From Thomasclavelia spiroformis DSM 1552 (GTDB taxonomy: Bacteria > Bacillota_I > Bacilli_A > Erysipelotrichales > Coprobacillaceae), in the NCBI RefSeq assembly GCF_025149465.1, contig NZ_CP102275.1:2181596-2245595 (forward strand): a DNA stretch of 64,000 nt, in the 5' to 3' direction. Below, one piece after another: positions 53,619-63,030 of this stretch. Below the pieces are notes generated by a model. The model saw only the letters and a program-made list of their open reading frames with translations, searched no databases and was not told the DNA's origin. The first letter of the stretch is position 1, and each line of letters opens with the position of its first letter. The position numbers were made by a program, and so were the translations under genes.

Positions 53619-54278
53619 CTAAATCAAACGATAATTATCAACTGTTCCTGTTTGGTTAAACTCTACCCATTCACAAATATTAACAGCATGATCCCCAATT
53701 CTTTCAAAATATTTAGCAATCATTAGGAAGTTGATAACAATATCAATATTATCAGCTGCCTCTTTTACTATCTGAACTAATTCTACCTTAACTTCTTCAA
53801 ATAATCCATCCATTTTATCTTCCATTTTTTTGATTTCTTTAGTTTTTTTCAAATCATGTTCATGGAATGCTTCAATAGCTCCTTTAACCATATCCCTAGC
53901 TAAAACTGCCATATTTGGAATATGTTCAACCATTTTATATGGGCTTTTAACATCTGTTTCTAGTAAAATCTCTGCAATATCTGCACCTTGATCCCCAATT
54001 CTTTCCAAATCAGTAACTACTTTTAAAGCAGTTGAAACATTTCTTAAATCACTAGCAATTGGTTGTTGTTTTAAAATCAACGATAAACAACGAGCTTCAA
54101 TCGTCCTTTCCATATCATTAATAACTTTATCCCCAGCTAAAATATCACGACATAAATCACGATCTCCGCTTTTAAAAGCTGCTATACAATTTTCAATTGA
54201 TAAAATTACTAAATGACACATTTTATCAAGATCAACATGTAACTTATTTAAATCTTTTTCAAAATTACTTCTTAACAT
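53619..54278 (-). CDS. phoU: Phosphate signalling protein PhoU
   Basis: The 219-residue helical protein has the two repeated PhoU halves with metal-binding motifs (DLERIGDQGADIAE near 90 and YFERIGDHAVNICEWV near 190). It links the PstSCAB transporter to PhoR and limits phosphate uptake. It lies nine bases behind pstB. Confidence 0.97.
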   Translation of the reverse strand: MLRSNFEKDLNKLHVDLDKMCHLVILSIENCIAAFKSGDRDLCRDILAGDKVINDMERTIEARCLSLILKQQPIASDLRNVSTALKVVTDLERIGDQGADIAEILLETDVKSPYKMVEHIPNMAVLARDMVKGAIEAFHEHDLKKTKEIKKMEDKMDGLFEEVKVELVQIVKEAADNIDIVINFLMIAKYFERIGDHAVNICEWVEFNQTGTVDNYRLI

Positions 54279-54287
54279 TTTACTCTC

Positions 54288-55043
54288 CTATCCAAATCTA
54301 CCTGTAATATAATCTTCTGTACGTTTATCTTTAGGCATTGAGAATACGTCTTTAGTTTCTCCGTATTCAACCATTTCACCAACTAAGAAAAACGCTGTAT
54401 AATCTGCAATACGACTAGCTTGTTGCATATTATGTGTAACAATTGCAATAGTATATTTCTTTTTTAATTGTAATAATAATTCTTCAATTTTTAAAGTTGA
54501 AATTGGATCTAATGCACTAGTCGGTTCATCTAATAAAATAACTTCAGGTTGAACAGCTAATGCTCTTGCAATACATAAACGTTGTTGTTGTCCTCCAGAT
54601 AAACCTAAAGCGCTTGTATTCAAACGATCTTTTACTTCTTCGTATAAAGCTGCTGCTTCTAGTGATTCTTTAACAATTTTATCTAATTCTTTTTTATTTT
54701 TAATTCCATGAATTCTAGGTCCATAAGCAACATTATCATAAATACTCATTGGAAAAGGATTCGGTTGTTGAAATACCATTCCTACTTTTTTTCTTAACAC
54801 TGTAGTATCAACACGACTATCGTAAATATCTTCACCATCAAGTTTTACATCACCTGTGATTTTTATCCCTTTAACATAGTCATTCATACGATTTAATGTT
54901 TTTAAAAAAGTCGATTTCCCACATCCAGAAGGACCGATAAATGCTGTGATTTTATTTGTTTTAATATTTAGACTTACATTTTTTAATGCATGTTTTTCAC
55001 CATAATATAAATCTAGATTTTTTGCTTCAATTTTATTTTCCAT
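54288..55043 (-). CDS. pstB: Phosphate ABC transporter ATPase
   Basis: The 251-residue ATPase has Walker [10 protein letters not shown], the ABC signature [15 protein letters not shown], Walker [14 protein letters not shown] and the switch His in IVTHNMQQ. It powers phosphate import with PstA and PstC. One base separates it from pstA. Confidence 0.98.
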   Translation of the reverse strand: MENKIEAKNLDLYYGEKHALKNVSLNIKTNKITAFIGPSGCGKSTFLKTLNRMNDYVKGIKITGDVKLDGEDIYDSRVDTTVLRKKVGMVFQQPNPFPMSIYDNVAYGPRIHGIKNKKELDKIVKESLEAAALYEEVKDRLNTSALGLSGGQQQRLCIARALAVQPEVILLDEPTSALDPISTLKIEELLLQLKKKYTIAIVTHNMQQASRIADYTAFFLVGEMVEYGETKDVFSMPKDKRTEDYITGRFG

Positions 55044-55044
55044 T

Positions 55045-55911
55045 CTACTTCACCTTATTTACATCGAATTTATTTGAGATTAATTTTGCTAAGAAATTTA
55101 ATGCTAATACTATAACAATCAATACAAGAGCAATTACAAAGGCTGTTTCATAATTAGCTTTAGCCATTTCTAAATATAGTTGAATTGTAAGAGTTGCTCC
55201 TGAACTGAATAAATGAGAGAAAACATTTGTTGGTAAAACACTTACTGAGCCAGCTGTGAATAATAAAGCAGCTGATTCAGCAACAATACGTCCCATCCCT
55301 AAAATTATACCTGTTAAAATTCCTGGCATTGCACTTGGCAATAAAACAGTTCTAATCATATACCACTTAGTAGCTCCAATTCCTAAAGCAGCTTCACGAT
55401 AACTCTTTGGTACACCCTCCAAAGCCACTTGAGTATTTCTACAAATAATTGGTAAAATCATAATCGCTAAAGTAAAAGAACCAGTTAAAATTGAGAATTT
55501 TAATTTTAATAAATTTCCAAAAAATAACATTCCAAATAAACCATATATAATTGAAGGGATTCCAGCCAAAACTTCAGTAGTAAAAGAAATAACACTAACA
55601 AATTTTTTGTTTTTAGCATACTCGTTTAAGTAGATTGCTCCACCAATTCCAATTGGACAAGCAACTAATAATGTAACAACAATAATATATAAAGTATTAA
55701 TAATATTAGGTAAAATGCCCACTGTACCTTTTAAAATACTTGTTGTATTGACTAGATAAGAAAAATCAAAATGCGGTATTCCACGATATAATATATATCC
55801 AATACATACAACTAAAATCAGCACCGATAAAGCACTAGAAGCTTGAATAAAGAAATTTAGTACTTTATCACTAACTCGATTTTTTTTATCGAAAATACTA
55901 AGATTATTCAT
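55045..55911 (-). CDS. pstA: Phosphate ABC transporter permease PstA
   Basis: The 288-residue permease has six helices and the EAA loop ([17 protein letters not shown], ~168-184) that docks Pst[19 protein letters not shown]-like sequence near 55 is typical. It overlaps pstC by eight bases. Confidence 0.97.
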   Translation of the reverse strand: MNNLSIFDKKNRVSDKVLNFFIQASSALSVLILVVCIGYILYRGIPHFDFSYLVNTTSILKGTVGILPNIINTLYIIVVTLLVACPIGIGGAIYLNEYAKNKKFVSVISFTTEVLAGIPSIIYGLFGMLFFGNLLKLKFSILTGSFTLAIMILPIICRNTQVALEGVPKSYREAALGIGATKWYMIRTVLLPSAMPGILTGIILGMGRIVAESAALLFTAGSVSVLPTNVFSHLFSSGATLTIQLYLEMAKANYETAFVIALVLIVIVLALNFLAKLISNKFDVNKVK

Positions 55912-56836
55912 GCTGATCTCCTTTCTTGATAATAAATGTTAAAACTAAGTTAATAATTATGATAAAAATGAATAATACTAAACCAATTGTAAAGAGCACT
56001 TCGCGATGAGTACCTGAAGCATATCCCATTTCTGAGACAATTCCTGTAGTTAAAAAACGTACAGAATTAAATGGCAAAGGTACATTTACAGAATTTCCAG
56101 CCACTAACAAAATTGCCATAGCTTCACCAATTGCTCTACCCACACCAAGAACAATTGCTGAAACAATCCCAGATTTAGCACTAGGTAAAACGACTTTAAA
56201 AATAGTTTGCATTTTACTTGCCCCAAGTGCTAATGAACTTTTACGATAATCATCAGGTACAGCATTTAAAGCTGTTTCTGTTATATTTATTAAAGTTGGT
56301 AAAATCATGATAGCTAAAACTATGATAGCTGAAATTAAGTTTGCTCCACCAGTAAATTGATGAGTTTTTGATCCTGCAAAAATCATTCTTTCTAAATCAT
56401 ACATTAGTGGACAAACCAATAAAATACCTAATAATCCATATACAACTGAAGGAATTCCTGCCAATAATTCAATTGCAGATTTAACTATTTTTCTAACTTT
56501 AGGATTAGCTAACTCAGCTAAATTAATAGCCGTAAATACTCCAATTGGTACCCCGATACAAATTGCTAGAAAAACTCCAACAATAGATGTTAAAATAATT
56601 AAAAGTATCCCATATTGTGGATCAGCTGCAGTTGGTGCCCAAACTGTTCCAAAAAGAATCTCTAATAATCCTTCTTTGAAAATTGCAGGTGTTCCTGAAA
56701 TAATCATATAACCAGTAATAGAAACTACTGCAATGATAGATACAATAGCACAGCCACGAAAGATTATCGCGGCTGTCTTTTCTACCAAAGATTTTGTTTT
56801 TCTATTACTTATAATAGATAACATATCTTTTTCCAT
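55904..56836 (-). CDS. pstC: Phosphate ABC transporter permease PstC
   Basis: The 310-residue permease has six helices, the EAA loop VPDDYRKSSLALGASKM (~195-211) and the PstC pattern GTVWAPTAADPQYGILLI near 65. It pairs with PstA to form the channel. It follows pstS by nine bases. Confidence 0.97.
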   Translation of the reverse strand: MEKDMLSIISNRKTKSLVEKTAAIIFRGCAIVSIIAVVSITGYMIISGTPAIFKEGLLEILFGTVWAPTAADPQYGILLIILTSIVGVFLAICIGVPIGVFTAINLAELANPKVRKIVKSAIELLAGIPSVVYGLLGILLVCPLMYDLERMIFAGSKTHQFTGGANLISAIIVLAIMILPTLINITETALNAVPDDYRKSSLALGASKMQTIFKVVLPSAKSGIVSAIVLGVGRAIGEAMAILLVAGNSVNVPLPFNSVRFLTTGIVSEMGYASGTHREVLFTIGLVLFIFIIIINLVLTFIIKKGDQHE

Positions 56837-56845
56837 AATTAACTC

Positions 56846-57688
56846 CTATTTTTTAGCACTTACTAAACCAACTTGTTCAATAACTTTTTGTCCAGCTTCA
56901 CTATCGATAAATTCGAAGATTGCTTGAACAGCTTCACTTTGTTCACTAATTTTTCCTTTAGTAGCCATTACAAATGGTCTTTGTAATGAATAACTTCCAT
57001 CTTTAATTGTTTCTTCACTTGCTTCTACACCATCAAGTTTTAAAGCTTTTACACTATCTTTAACGTTATCTAATGATACATAACCAATAGCGCCTTCAGT
57101 TTCTCCAACTTTAGCAACAACGGCACCTGTTTCATTTAATTCTTGAGCATATTTACATGCATCTTCAACTCCTAAAATTTCTTCAAATGCCCCGCGAGTT
57201 CCTGAACCAGCTTCACGTCCTACAACAACGATAGCTTCATCTGCGCCACCAACTTCAGACCAATTTGTAATTTCACCTGTATAAATTTTCTTTAATTGAT
57301 CAGTAGTTAAGTCTTCAACATCATTATCTGGATGAACGATAACTGCAATACCATCGATTGCAACAATGTTTTCTTCCAAACCACCAGCTTTTTCTTCATC
57401 TGTTAAACTTCTTGATGAGTTACCGATATCTGCTGTACCGTTTGTAACTGCTTCAATTCCAGCACCTGAACCAGTGAATTGTGGTTCTAAAACTAAATTT
57501 GGATATACTTCTCTAATTGCTTCTGATAAACCATTTACAAACGGTTCCATTGATGTAGATCCATTAAGACTTACATTTCCACTTACATCTCCATTTGATG
57601 TATCTGTAGAAGAATCATCTGATCCACCACAACCAGTAAGACCTAAACATAATACTAATGTTAATAAAACTCCTAATGCTTTTTTCAT
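56846..57688 (-). CDS. pstS: Phosphate-binding lipoprotein PstS
   Basis: The frame is open from 57763, but the lipoprotein signal MKKALGVLLTLVLCLGLTGC begins at ATG 57688, giving 280 residues. The lipidated Cys is residue 20, and the mature protein has the PstS motifs NGSTSMEPF and GREAGSGTRGAFEE that bind phosphate. It feeds PstCAB. The gene leads a seven-gene operon behind the Pho box. Confidence 0.96.
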   Translation of the reverse strand: MKKALGVLLTLVLCLGLTGCGGSDDSSTDTSNGDVSGNVSLNGSTSMEPFVNGLSEAIREVYPNLVLEPQFTGSGAGIEAVTNGTADIGNSSRSLTDEEKAGGLEENIVAIDGIAVIVHPDNDVEDLTTDQLKKIYTGEITNWSEVGGADEAIVVVGREAGSGTRGAFEEILGVEDACKYAQELNETGAVVAKVGETEGAIGYVSLDNVKDSVKALKLDGVEASEETIKDGSYSLQRPFVMATKGKISEQSEAVQAIFEFIDSEAGQKVIEQVGLVSAKK

Positions 57689-57768
57689 TTTTCTAATTCC
57701 CTTTCTTTTTGTTAATCTTAAGACATGTATATAATAATCAAAAATATTTAATCTATATATCAATATTT

Positions 57769-57796
57769 TGTATTAATTATGTTAAATTTATGTAAA
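57769..57796 (-). promoter_or_regulatory. Pho box upstream of pstS
   Basis: On the minus strand TTTACA, TTAACA and AATACA follow one another with exact 11-bp periodicity (57796, 57785 and 57774 as first bases). This matches the TTAACA-type direct repeats bound by Bacillus PhoP. AT-rich -10 candidates lie between it and pstS. Confidence 0.7.
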
Positions 57797-57801
57797 GAAA
57801 A

Positions 57802-57827
57802 GACAGAAATTTACTCAAATTTCTGTC
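57802..57827 (-). terminator. Terminator of the WYL regulator gene
   Basis: GACAGAAATTT (57802-57812) and AAATTTCTGTC (57817-57827) are perfect complements, and the minus strand continues TTTTCTTT. The stem overlaps the stop codon and ends just before the Pho box. Confidence 0.88.
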
Positions 57828-58806
57828 CATACATTCTTAACATAAGTCTTAACCTTTTCTTAACAATTTCTTTTAAACTTAACGGTAATACTACCTCGAT
57901 ATTAGTTTGTAACATCATCAGCCAACCTACTAATCCATCAGATAAGGCAACATTTTTAATCAATCCTTCAAGTCTACCATCAAATCTTTTACATACAAAA
58001 ATATCTTTTCCAAATTGATTAATGACTTCTTTTAAAACTTTTTTATCAAAAATAATTTTTAAATCAATTTTTTCATTACTAAGATACATATTTACATTTT
58101 TATCAAATTCTTTTTCCATATCAAATTGATCTCTAATATCTTCATATTCACTATTATGATTTATTACAAAGCGCATGCGATCAACACGATAAACACTTAA
58201 ACTATCTTTACGTTTATTAAAATAACCAATTAAATAATAATTATTTCCATTTAAAATTAATTTATATGGTGAAACTATGTACGTTTCATTATTTTGATTT
58301 CCATTTTTATGATAAACTTCCAATAACTTATTATCAATAACATCGTAGCTTATATACTTAAAGGCAATATTTTTATGATTATTGATTGCTTTAATAATTG
58401 TTGTAAGACTTAATAATGAATTATAATTTGATTCATTATTACTTTCTTCAACATTTAAACGTTCAAGTTGCCTTACATTACTTAATAATGATAATTTATC
58501 AGTTAATTCTTTAGCAGAGTTTTTATCTAAATTAGTATTAGAGTTAACACTGTCCATTAATAATTGCAATTGACCATCATTAAAAAATTCATTTTCAATA
58601 ATGTAACCAACCCCTCTAATCATTTTAATTAAATTCTTACCCGTATATAAAAAATAAAATTCATTTAAACGATCAATCAAGCGATAAACAGTTTTAATAT
58701 TCATACTATAACCACAACATTCTAAATATCTTAAAATTACTTCCCCACTAATCGGTTGCTTACTTTCGCTTAAAATTTTATATACAAAATACATTTTATT
58801 CCCCAT
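57811..58806 (-). CDS. WYL-domain transcriptional regulator
   Basis: The 331-residue protein has an N-terminal winged helix (ISGEVILRYLECCGYSMNIK, ~18-37) and a central WYL domain (INNHKNIAFKYISYDVID; YLIGYFNKRKDSLSVYRVDR, ~195-215), followed by a WCX-like C-terminal part. WYL proteins bind nucleic acid or nucleotide ligands and often control DNA damage or defence genes. It follows the unknown gene at 58818 by 11 bases and ends just before pstS, but a terminator separates it from the pst operon. Confidence 0.9.
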   Translation of the reverse strand: MGNKMYFVYKILSESKQPISGEVILRYLECCGYSMNIKTVYRLIDRLNEFYFLYTGKNLIKMIRGVGYIIENEFFNDGQLQLLMDSVNSNTNLDKNSAKELTDKLSLLSNVRQLERLNVEESNNESNYNSLLSLTTIIKAINNHKNIAFKYISYDVIDNKLLEVYHKNGNQNNETYIVSPYKLILNGNNYYLIGYFNKRKDSLSVYRVDRMRFVINHNSEYEDIRDQFDMEKEFDKNVNMYLSNEKIDLKIIFDKKVLKEVINQFGKDIFVCKRFDGRLEGLIKNVALSDGLVGWLMMLQTNIEVVLPLSLKEIVKKRLRLMLRMYGQKFE

Positions 58807-58817
58807 TAATATCCCTC

Positions 58818-59450
58818 CTATACCATTAGAAAATCCAAAGGCATATTTATTCTATTGTAATATTTTCGATATAATCGCCAGCTATAATTACGTAATTCAG
58901 GAATAAAACTTTTTAAATATTCATCCATTGTTACATACTCTAAATGTAAATACGCTTTTTTATAACATACTTCTAACAGCAAAATATAAGTAGCTAAATA
59001 ATGATAACGCTCAACACTTAAATTCAATCGACTTGATAATGTTTCGATAAATGATTCCAAGATTTTTTCATCATACTTAATTAGATGTCTAATCAAACAA
59101 TATGTTGTAATACAAAAACCAGCATTTTCAATAATATAGTTTAGTAATTTATATTTATATACTAATAATGGTTGATAATATTTATCTAATAAAATATTCA
59201 TAAATACTAAATGATGCTCTATTTCATCAAAGCATGTACTATCATCAACTAATTTTTTTATTTTACTGAAAACAATTAATTGTAAATCCTTTTTTTTATT
59301 TATCTTTTTTTTAATACTTTTTATTTCAAAACTGCTATTAACAATATCATGAATATCTTGTAACCAATATCCTTCACTAATTTGTAGTAAATAACGTTTA
59401 ACATCTACAATATTTTTTTCAACTACACTTTGATAACTTCGTACTTTCAT
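58818..59450 (-). CDS. Unknown helical protein paired with WYL regulator
   Basis: A GTG at 59459 lies in the AGGAG site, so ATG 59450 is preferred (210 residues). The protein is almost all alpha-helical, rich in Leu, Tyr, Ile and Lys, with no signal peptide or clear membrane helix. No family was recognised. It is 11 bases upstream of the WYL gene in the same transcript, so the two probably work together. It could be an effector or co-regulator; this cannot be decided. Confidence 0.75.
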   Translation of the reverse strand: MKVRSYQSVVEKNIVDVKRYLLQISEGYWLQDIHDIVNSSFEIKSIKKKINKKKDLQLIVFSKIKKLVDDSTCFDEIEHHLVFMNILLDKYYQPLLVYKYKLLNYIIENAGFCITTYCLIRHLIKYDEKILESFIETLSSRLNLSVERYHYLATYILLLEVCYKKAYLHLEYVTMDEYLKSFIPELRNYSWRLYRKYYNRINMPLDFLMV

Positions 59451-59664
59451 ATTAATCACTCCTTATATTCACCTATATTATAGTAAATATAAAAAGTTGA
59501 TGATTTGAATTTATTAACACTAAAGCCTAAAAAATGGTTTTAATATTATCTTTTTTTAATATATGTTTTTTATTTACATTTTATATTTATCTTACTTTAA
59601 AAATTTTTATAAAAGTATCTTTATTTATATATTATAACCACCTAATTTTTTCATCATAAATTAA

Positions 59665-59693
59665 CAAAAATGAGGTTATTTATCATAACCTCA
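59665..59693 (-). terminator. Terminator of the Lrp-aminotransferase pair
   Basis: TGAGGTTAT (59671-59679) and ATAACCTCA (59685-59693) pair, and the minus strand continues TTTTTGTT. Confidence 0.88.
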
Positions 59694-59702
59694 AATAAAT
59701 CA

Positions 59703-60872
59703 TTATATATCTAATTTATCTAAGAATTTTTTTATTCTTGTAGTTGCTTCTTTAATTTGTTCAATAGAATATGCATAAGAAACTCTAATAAAACCTTCTC
59801 CTGCTTGACCAAAAGCAGTTCCTGGTACACAAGCTACCAATTGATCTTTTAAAAGCTCTTCACAAAATTGTTGTGAAGTCATTTTAGTTGATTTAATACA
59901 TGGAAAAACATAAAAAGCTCCTTGTGGAGTAAATGTATTCAACCCCATATCATTAAATGCTTTAACAATATAATTACGTCTTAACATATATGCTTTTCGC
60001 ATTTTTTCTATCTCATCATCACAATATCGCATTGCTTCTATTGCTCCATATTGAGCTGCAGTTGGTGCTGACATAATTACATATTGATGTATTTTATTCA
60101 TAGCATTAATAATAACTTCGTTAGCTAAAACATATCCAAGACGCCAACCAGTCATTGCATAAGCCTTAGAAAATCCACTTACTAAAATAACTTGATCTTT
60201 TATTTCATCAAAAGATGCAATTGAACAAAATTTTTGCTCATAAGATAATTCAGCATATATTTCATCTGTTATTACAATCAATTCATGTTTTTTAATAATT
60301 GGGACAATTTTCTCATAATCCTCTTTTGTCATAAATCCACCAGTAGGATTACTTGGATAGTTTAATAAAATTGCTTTTGTTTTAGGTGTAATAGCACTTT
60401 CTAAAAGCTCAGGTGTTAATTTAAATTCATTTTCTTCTTTTAAAATAATATCAACTGTTTTACCACCAGACAATACAACTCCAGGTGTATAAGCCACATA
60501 ACTAGGTTGTAACAAAATAACCTCATCGCCAGGATTAATAATTGCTCTAAAAGCTAAATCAATAGCTTCAGATCCACCAACTGTAACAATACAATTTTTA
60601 TCATATTCATAATCTAAATTAAATTTTCTTTTTTGATAACGACATATTTCTTTTCTTAACTCAGATAAACCTCGATTAGCAGTATAAAAAGTTTTTCCTT
60701 GTTCAATTGAATAAATAGCTGCTTCTCTAATTTGCCATGGTGTATCAAAGTCAGGTTCACCTACTCCAAGGGAAATAACACCTTCCATTTCAGTAGCTAA
60801 ATCAAAAAATTTACGAATTCCACTAGGGGGAATTTCTTTAACAGTATCATTAATAACTTTATTTAAATCCAT
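59703..60872 (-). CDS. Class I/II PLP aminotransferase (AlaT/PatA-like)
   Basis: The 389-residue enzyme has SLGVGEPDFDTP near the N-terminus, NYPSNPTGG (~171-179), DEIYAELSY and the PLP lysine in VSGFSKAYAMTGWRLGY (~236). Its start overlaps the stop of the Lrp-type gene (TAATG). The Lrp + aminotransferase pairing resembles alaR-alaT of Bacillus subtilis, so alanine or another amino acid is a likely substrate; aromatic or diaminopimelate activity is also possible. Confidence 0.92.
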   Translation of the reverse strand: MDLNKVINDTVKEIPPSGIRKFFDLATEMEGVISLGVGEPDFDTPWQIREAAIYSIEQGKTFYTANRGLSELRKEICRYQKRKFNLDYEYDKNCIVTVGGSEAIDLAFRAIINPGDEVILLQPSYVAYTPGVVLSGGKTVDIILKEENEFKLTPELLESAITPKTKAILLNYPSNPTGGFMTKEDYEKIVPIIKKHELIVITDEIYAELSYEQKFCSIASFDEIKDQVILVSGFSKAYAMTGWRLGYVLANEVIINAMNKIHQYVIMSAPTAAQYGAIEAMRYCDDEIEKMRKAYMLRRNYIVKAFNDMGLNTFTPQGAFYVFPCIKSTKMTSQQFCEELLKDQLVACVPGTAFGQAGEGFIRVSYAYSIEQIKEATTRIKKFLDKLDI

Positions 60873-61363
60873 TATGGTGTCACCAATAACCTTTCTGCAG
60901 GTTCTTTATCGTCATCGTCAAAAATAACACCATTATTTTTATATTGTTTCAATACAAACATTGTCGCAGTTCCAGTTACTCCATCTAAAGGTGCTAATTT
61001 AGATGCTACAAAACGTGCCGTTTCTTGCATTGTATGTCCTTTAACAATTGCTACAAACTCAAAACTACCACTAAGTAAATACATCGTATCTACCTCTGGA
61101 AAAGCATAAATTTTTTTAGCAATACGATCATAACCATATTCTCTTTCTGGAGCAACATTGATTTGTATCAACGCCATAACGCTATGTTTATTAGTACGAT
61201 CCCAATTAATAATCGTATGATAACCACAAATTATTTTATCTTTTTCTAACTGACTAATTGTTTCAACAACATTATCTTCACTTTCATTTAATGCCATCGC
61301 CAAATCAGTTACTTCCATTCGTGCATTATTATGCAGCAACGATAATAATAAATTTTCATCCAT
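60872..61363 (-). CDS. Lrp/AsnC-family regulator
   Basis: GGAGG lies eight bases before ATG 61363; a further upstream TTG overlaps this site and is not used (163 residues). It has an N-terminal helix-turn-helix (VTDLAMALNESEDNVVETIS) and a C-terminal RAM ligand-binding domain (~65-145). It probably binds an amino acid and controls its own operon with the aminotransferase. Confidence 0.93.
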   Translation of the reverse strand: MDENLLLSLLHNNARMEVTDLAMALNESEDNVVETISQLEKDKIICGYHTIINWDRTNKHSVMALIQINVAPEREYGYDRIAKKIYAFPEVDTMYLLSGSFEFVAIVKGHTMQETARFVASKLAPLDGVTGTATMFVLKQYKNNGVIFDDDDKEPAERLLVTP

Positions 61364-61747
61364 ACTTATATCCTCCAATTTATTTTATTCATTATATAAC
61401 ATTTTATGATTAAGGTAAAGTTTGCAATAACTGTTTAAATCTCTTTATTATTAGTTTTACTTAAAAATATACTATGTGCACTTCATTTTTATATAATCAT
61501 TTTTAAATATAATATGATTATCAAAAAGGAAACTTTATTTATATATTGAACAACGTTAAAGATTCACAAAATTTTTATATTAAATAGTAAAACAATACTC
61601 TTAAATATTAATAAAGATATCTAAAAAATAGACAATCATTTTAAATGCATCTGATATAATTAGTTCAATAAATAAAAAACTCTTTTTATATAAATATTTA
61701 TCATCATATTTATATTTATGTTAAAATAGTTAAAAGGGGGAATATGA

Positions 61748-62794
61748 ATGCATACTTTTTATGTATCTAGCTTTGGTAAAAATACCAATAAAGGAATATA
61801 TATTGTACACTTTGACGAAACTAGTGATGAACTTTCAATTATACAACATATAGTTACTAAAGATTATCCATCATATATGGTTATCAAAGATAATAACTTA
61901 TATATTACTTACAAAAATGCTAATCGTTCTAGTGATGGCGGTGGTTTGGGAAGTTTTGCGATATATAAAGATGAATTAATCATTAATAATAATTTTGCAT
62001 CTAACGGGCGCTCATACACACATTTATGCATTAGTGATAACTCGCGTTATCTTTTTGCCGCAAACTATCAGGTTGGTTCTACGGCTTCATATTTATTAGA
62101 AAACGGGCATATTAAAGAAAAGATTGGTGCAATTCATCATATTGGATTAGGACCTGATTTACTTAAAAGACAGACCGGGCCTCATTGTCATTATGTTGGA
62201 ATTAGTCCTGATAAAGAGTTTGTTTATGCTGTTGATTTAGGAGCAGATAAAGTAATTATGTACAAATATCACGATGGTAAATTAGAAGAAGATAGTAATC
62301 ATAATTTAAATGTCGTTCCAGGTTCAGGTCCACGACAAATGATTTTCTCTAACGATGGTCGCTTTGCTTATTTATTAAATGAAATTTCTAATAATATTAT
62401 GGTGTTTAAATATACTGATAAATATCTTAATTTAATTCAAGTATTACATATTACACCTCGTCATTTTCATGGCTTTTCTAGCGCTAGTGCAATTCGTCTA
62501 AGCAAATCCGGTAAACATTTATTCGTTTCTAATCGCGGTCATGATAGTATTGCTTTATATCGTGTAAACCAAGAAACTGGAAAAATCACTTTGTTATACA
62601 TGGTTCATACTGGTAAAACACCTAGAGATTTTAATTTCATTAGTTCTAAATATTTGATTGTTGGAGCACAAGATGATGATGAAATTGAATTATTTAAATT
62701 TAATGAGGAAAAAGAAGAATTAATACGAACTGCAATTACTTTAGTTATTCCTTCACCAGTATGCATTGCTGTTAAAGAGAAAAAAGAAAAATGA
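61748..62794 (+). CDS. Lactonase-family beta-propeller (6-phosphogluconolactonase type)
   Basis: The 348-residue protein is a seven-bladed propeller of the YbhE/Pgl type: TFYVSSFGKNTNKGIYIVHF at the N-terminus, GPHCHYVGISPDKEFVYAVD (~145-164), PGSGPRQMIFSNDGRFAYLL and GKTPRDFNF. It hydrolyses a lactone, most often 6-phosphogluconolactone, but the family is broad. AAGGGGG lies about eight bases before ATG 61748. The 368-bp gap upstream (61380-61747) shows no gene or clear element. Confidence 0.9.
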   Translation: MHTFYVSSFGKNTNKGIYIVHFDETSDELSIIQHIVTKDYPSYMVIKDNNLYITYKNANRSSDGGGLGSFAIYKDELIINNNFASNGRSYTHLCISDNSRYLFAANYQVGSTASYLLENGHIKEKIGAIHHIGLGPDLLKRQTGPHCHYVGISPDKEFVYAVDLGADKVIMYKYHDGKLEEDSNHNLNVVPGSGPRQMIFSNDGRFAYLLNEISNNIMVFKYTDKYLNLIQVLHITPRHFHGFSSASAIRLSKSGKHLFVSNRGHDSIALYRVNQETGKITLLYMVHTGKTPRDFNFISSKYLIVGAQDDDEIELFKFNEEKEELIRTAITLVIPSPVCIAVKEKKEK

Positions 62795-62801
62795 GGTATA
62801 A

Positions 62802-62830
62802 AATAAAGGGAGATACTCTCCCTATTATTA
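62802..62830 (+). terminator. Terminator of the lactonase gene
   Basis: AATAAAGGGAGA and TCTCCCTATTATT form a stem with a three-base loop, eight bases after the stop. Confidence 0.75.
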
Positions 62831-62834
62831 TTTA

Positions 62835-63003
62835 TCATGTAAATAAAGGTAAATCTATTATTTGTGATAGTGCCGCAATAAATTGAATTGAACCAGTTAT
62901 GGAAATGAAAACTTCCAGTGGTGATACTAATTTATTAGTATTTTTTAATAAAATATTTGCAAAAATTATTTCAAAAAGTATACTATATATATGTATTTTA
63001 GTT
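62835..63003 (-). pseudogene. Possible C-terminal gene remnant
   Basis: The minus strand has an open frame of about 55 codons ending in TGA at 62835. It includes LVSPLEVFISITGSIQFIAA, a membrane-helix-like sequence. No start codon or ribosome binding site is present, so at most it is the tail of a decayed membrane protein. A chance AT-rich frame is equally possible. Confidence 0.25.
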
Positions 63004-63030
63004 ATATATAATTATACATGGAGGCTTTCT

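Noticed and set aside
57689-57763. Longer N-terminus of PstS
   Set aside because: It would precede the lipoprotein signal peptide and overlap the promoter; the signal begins at ATG 57688.
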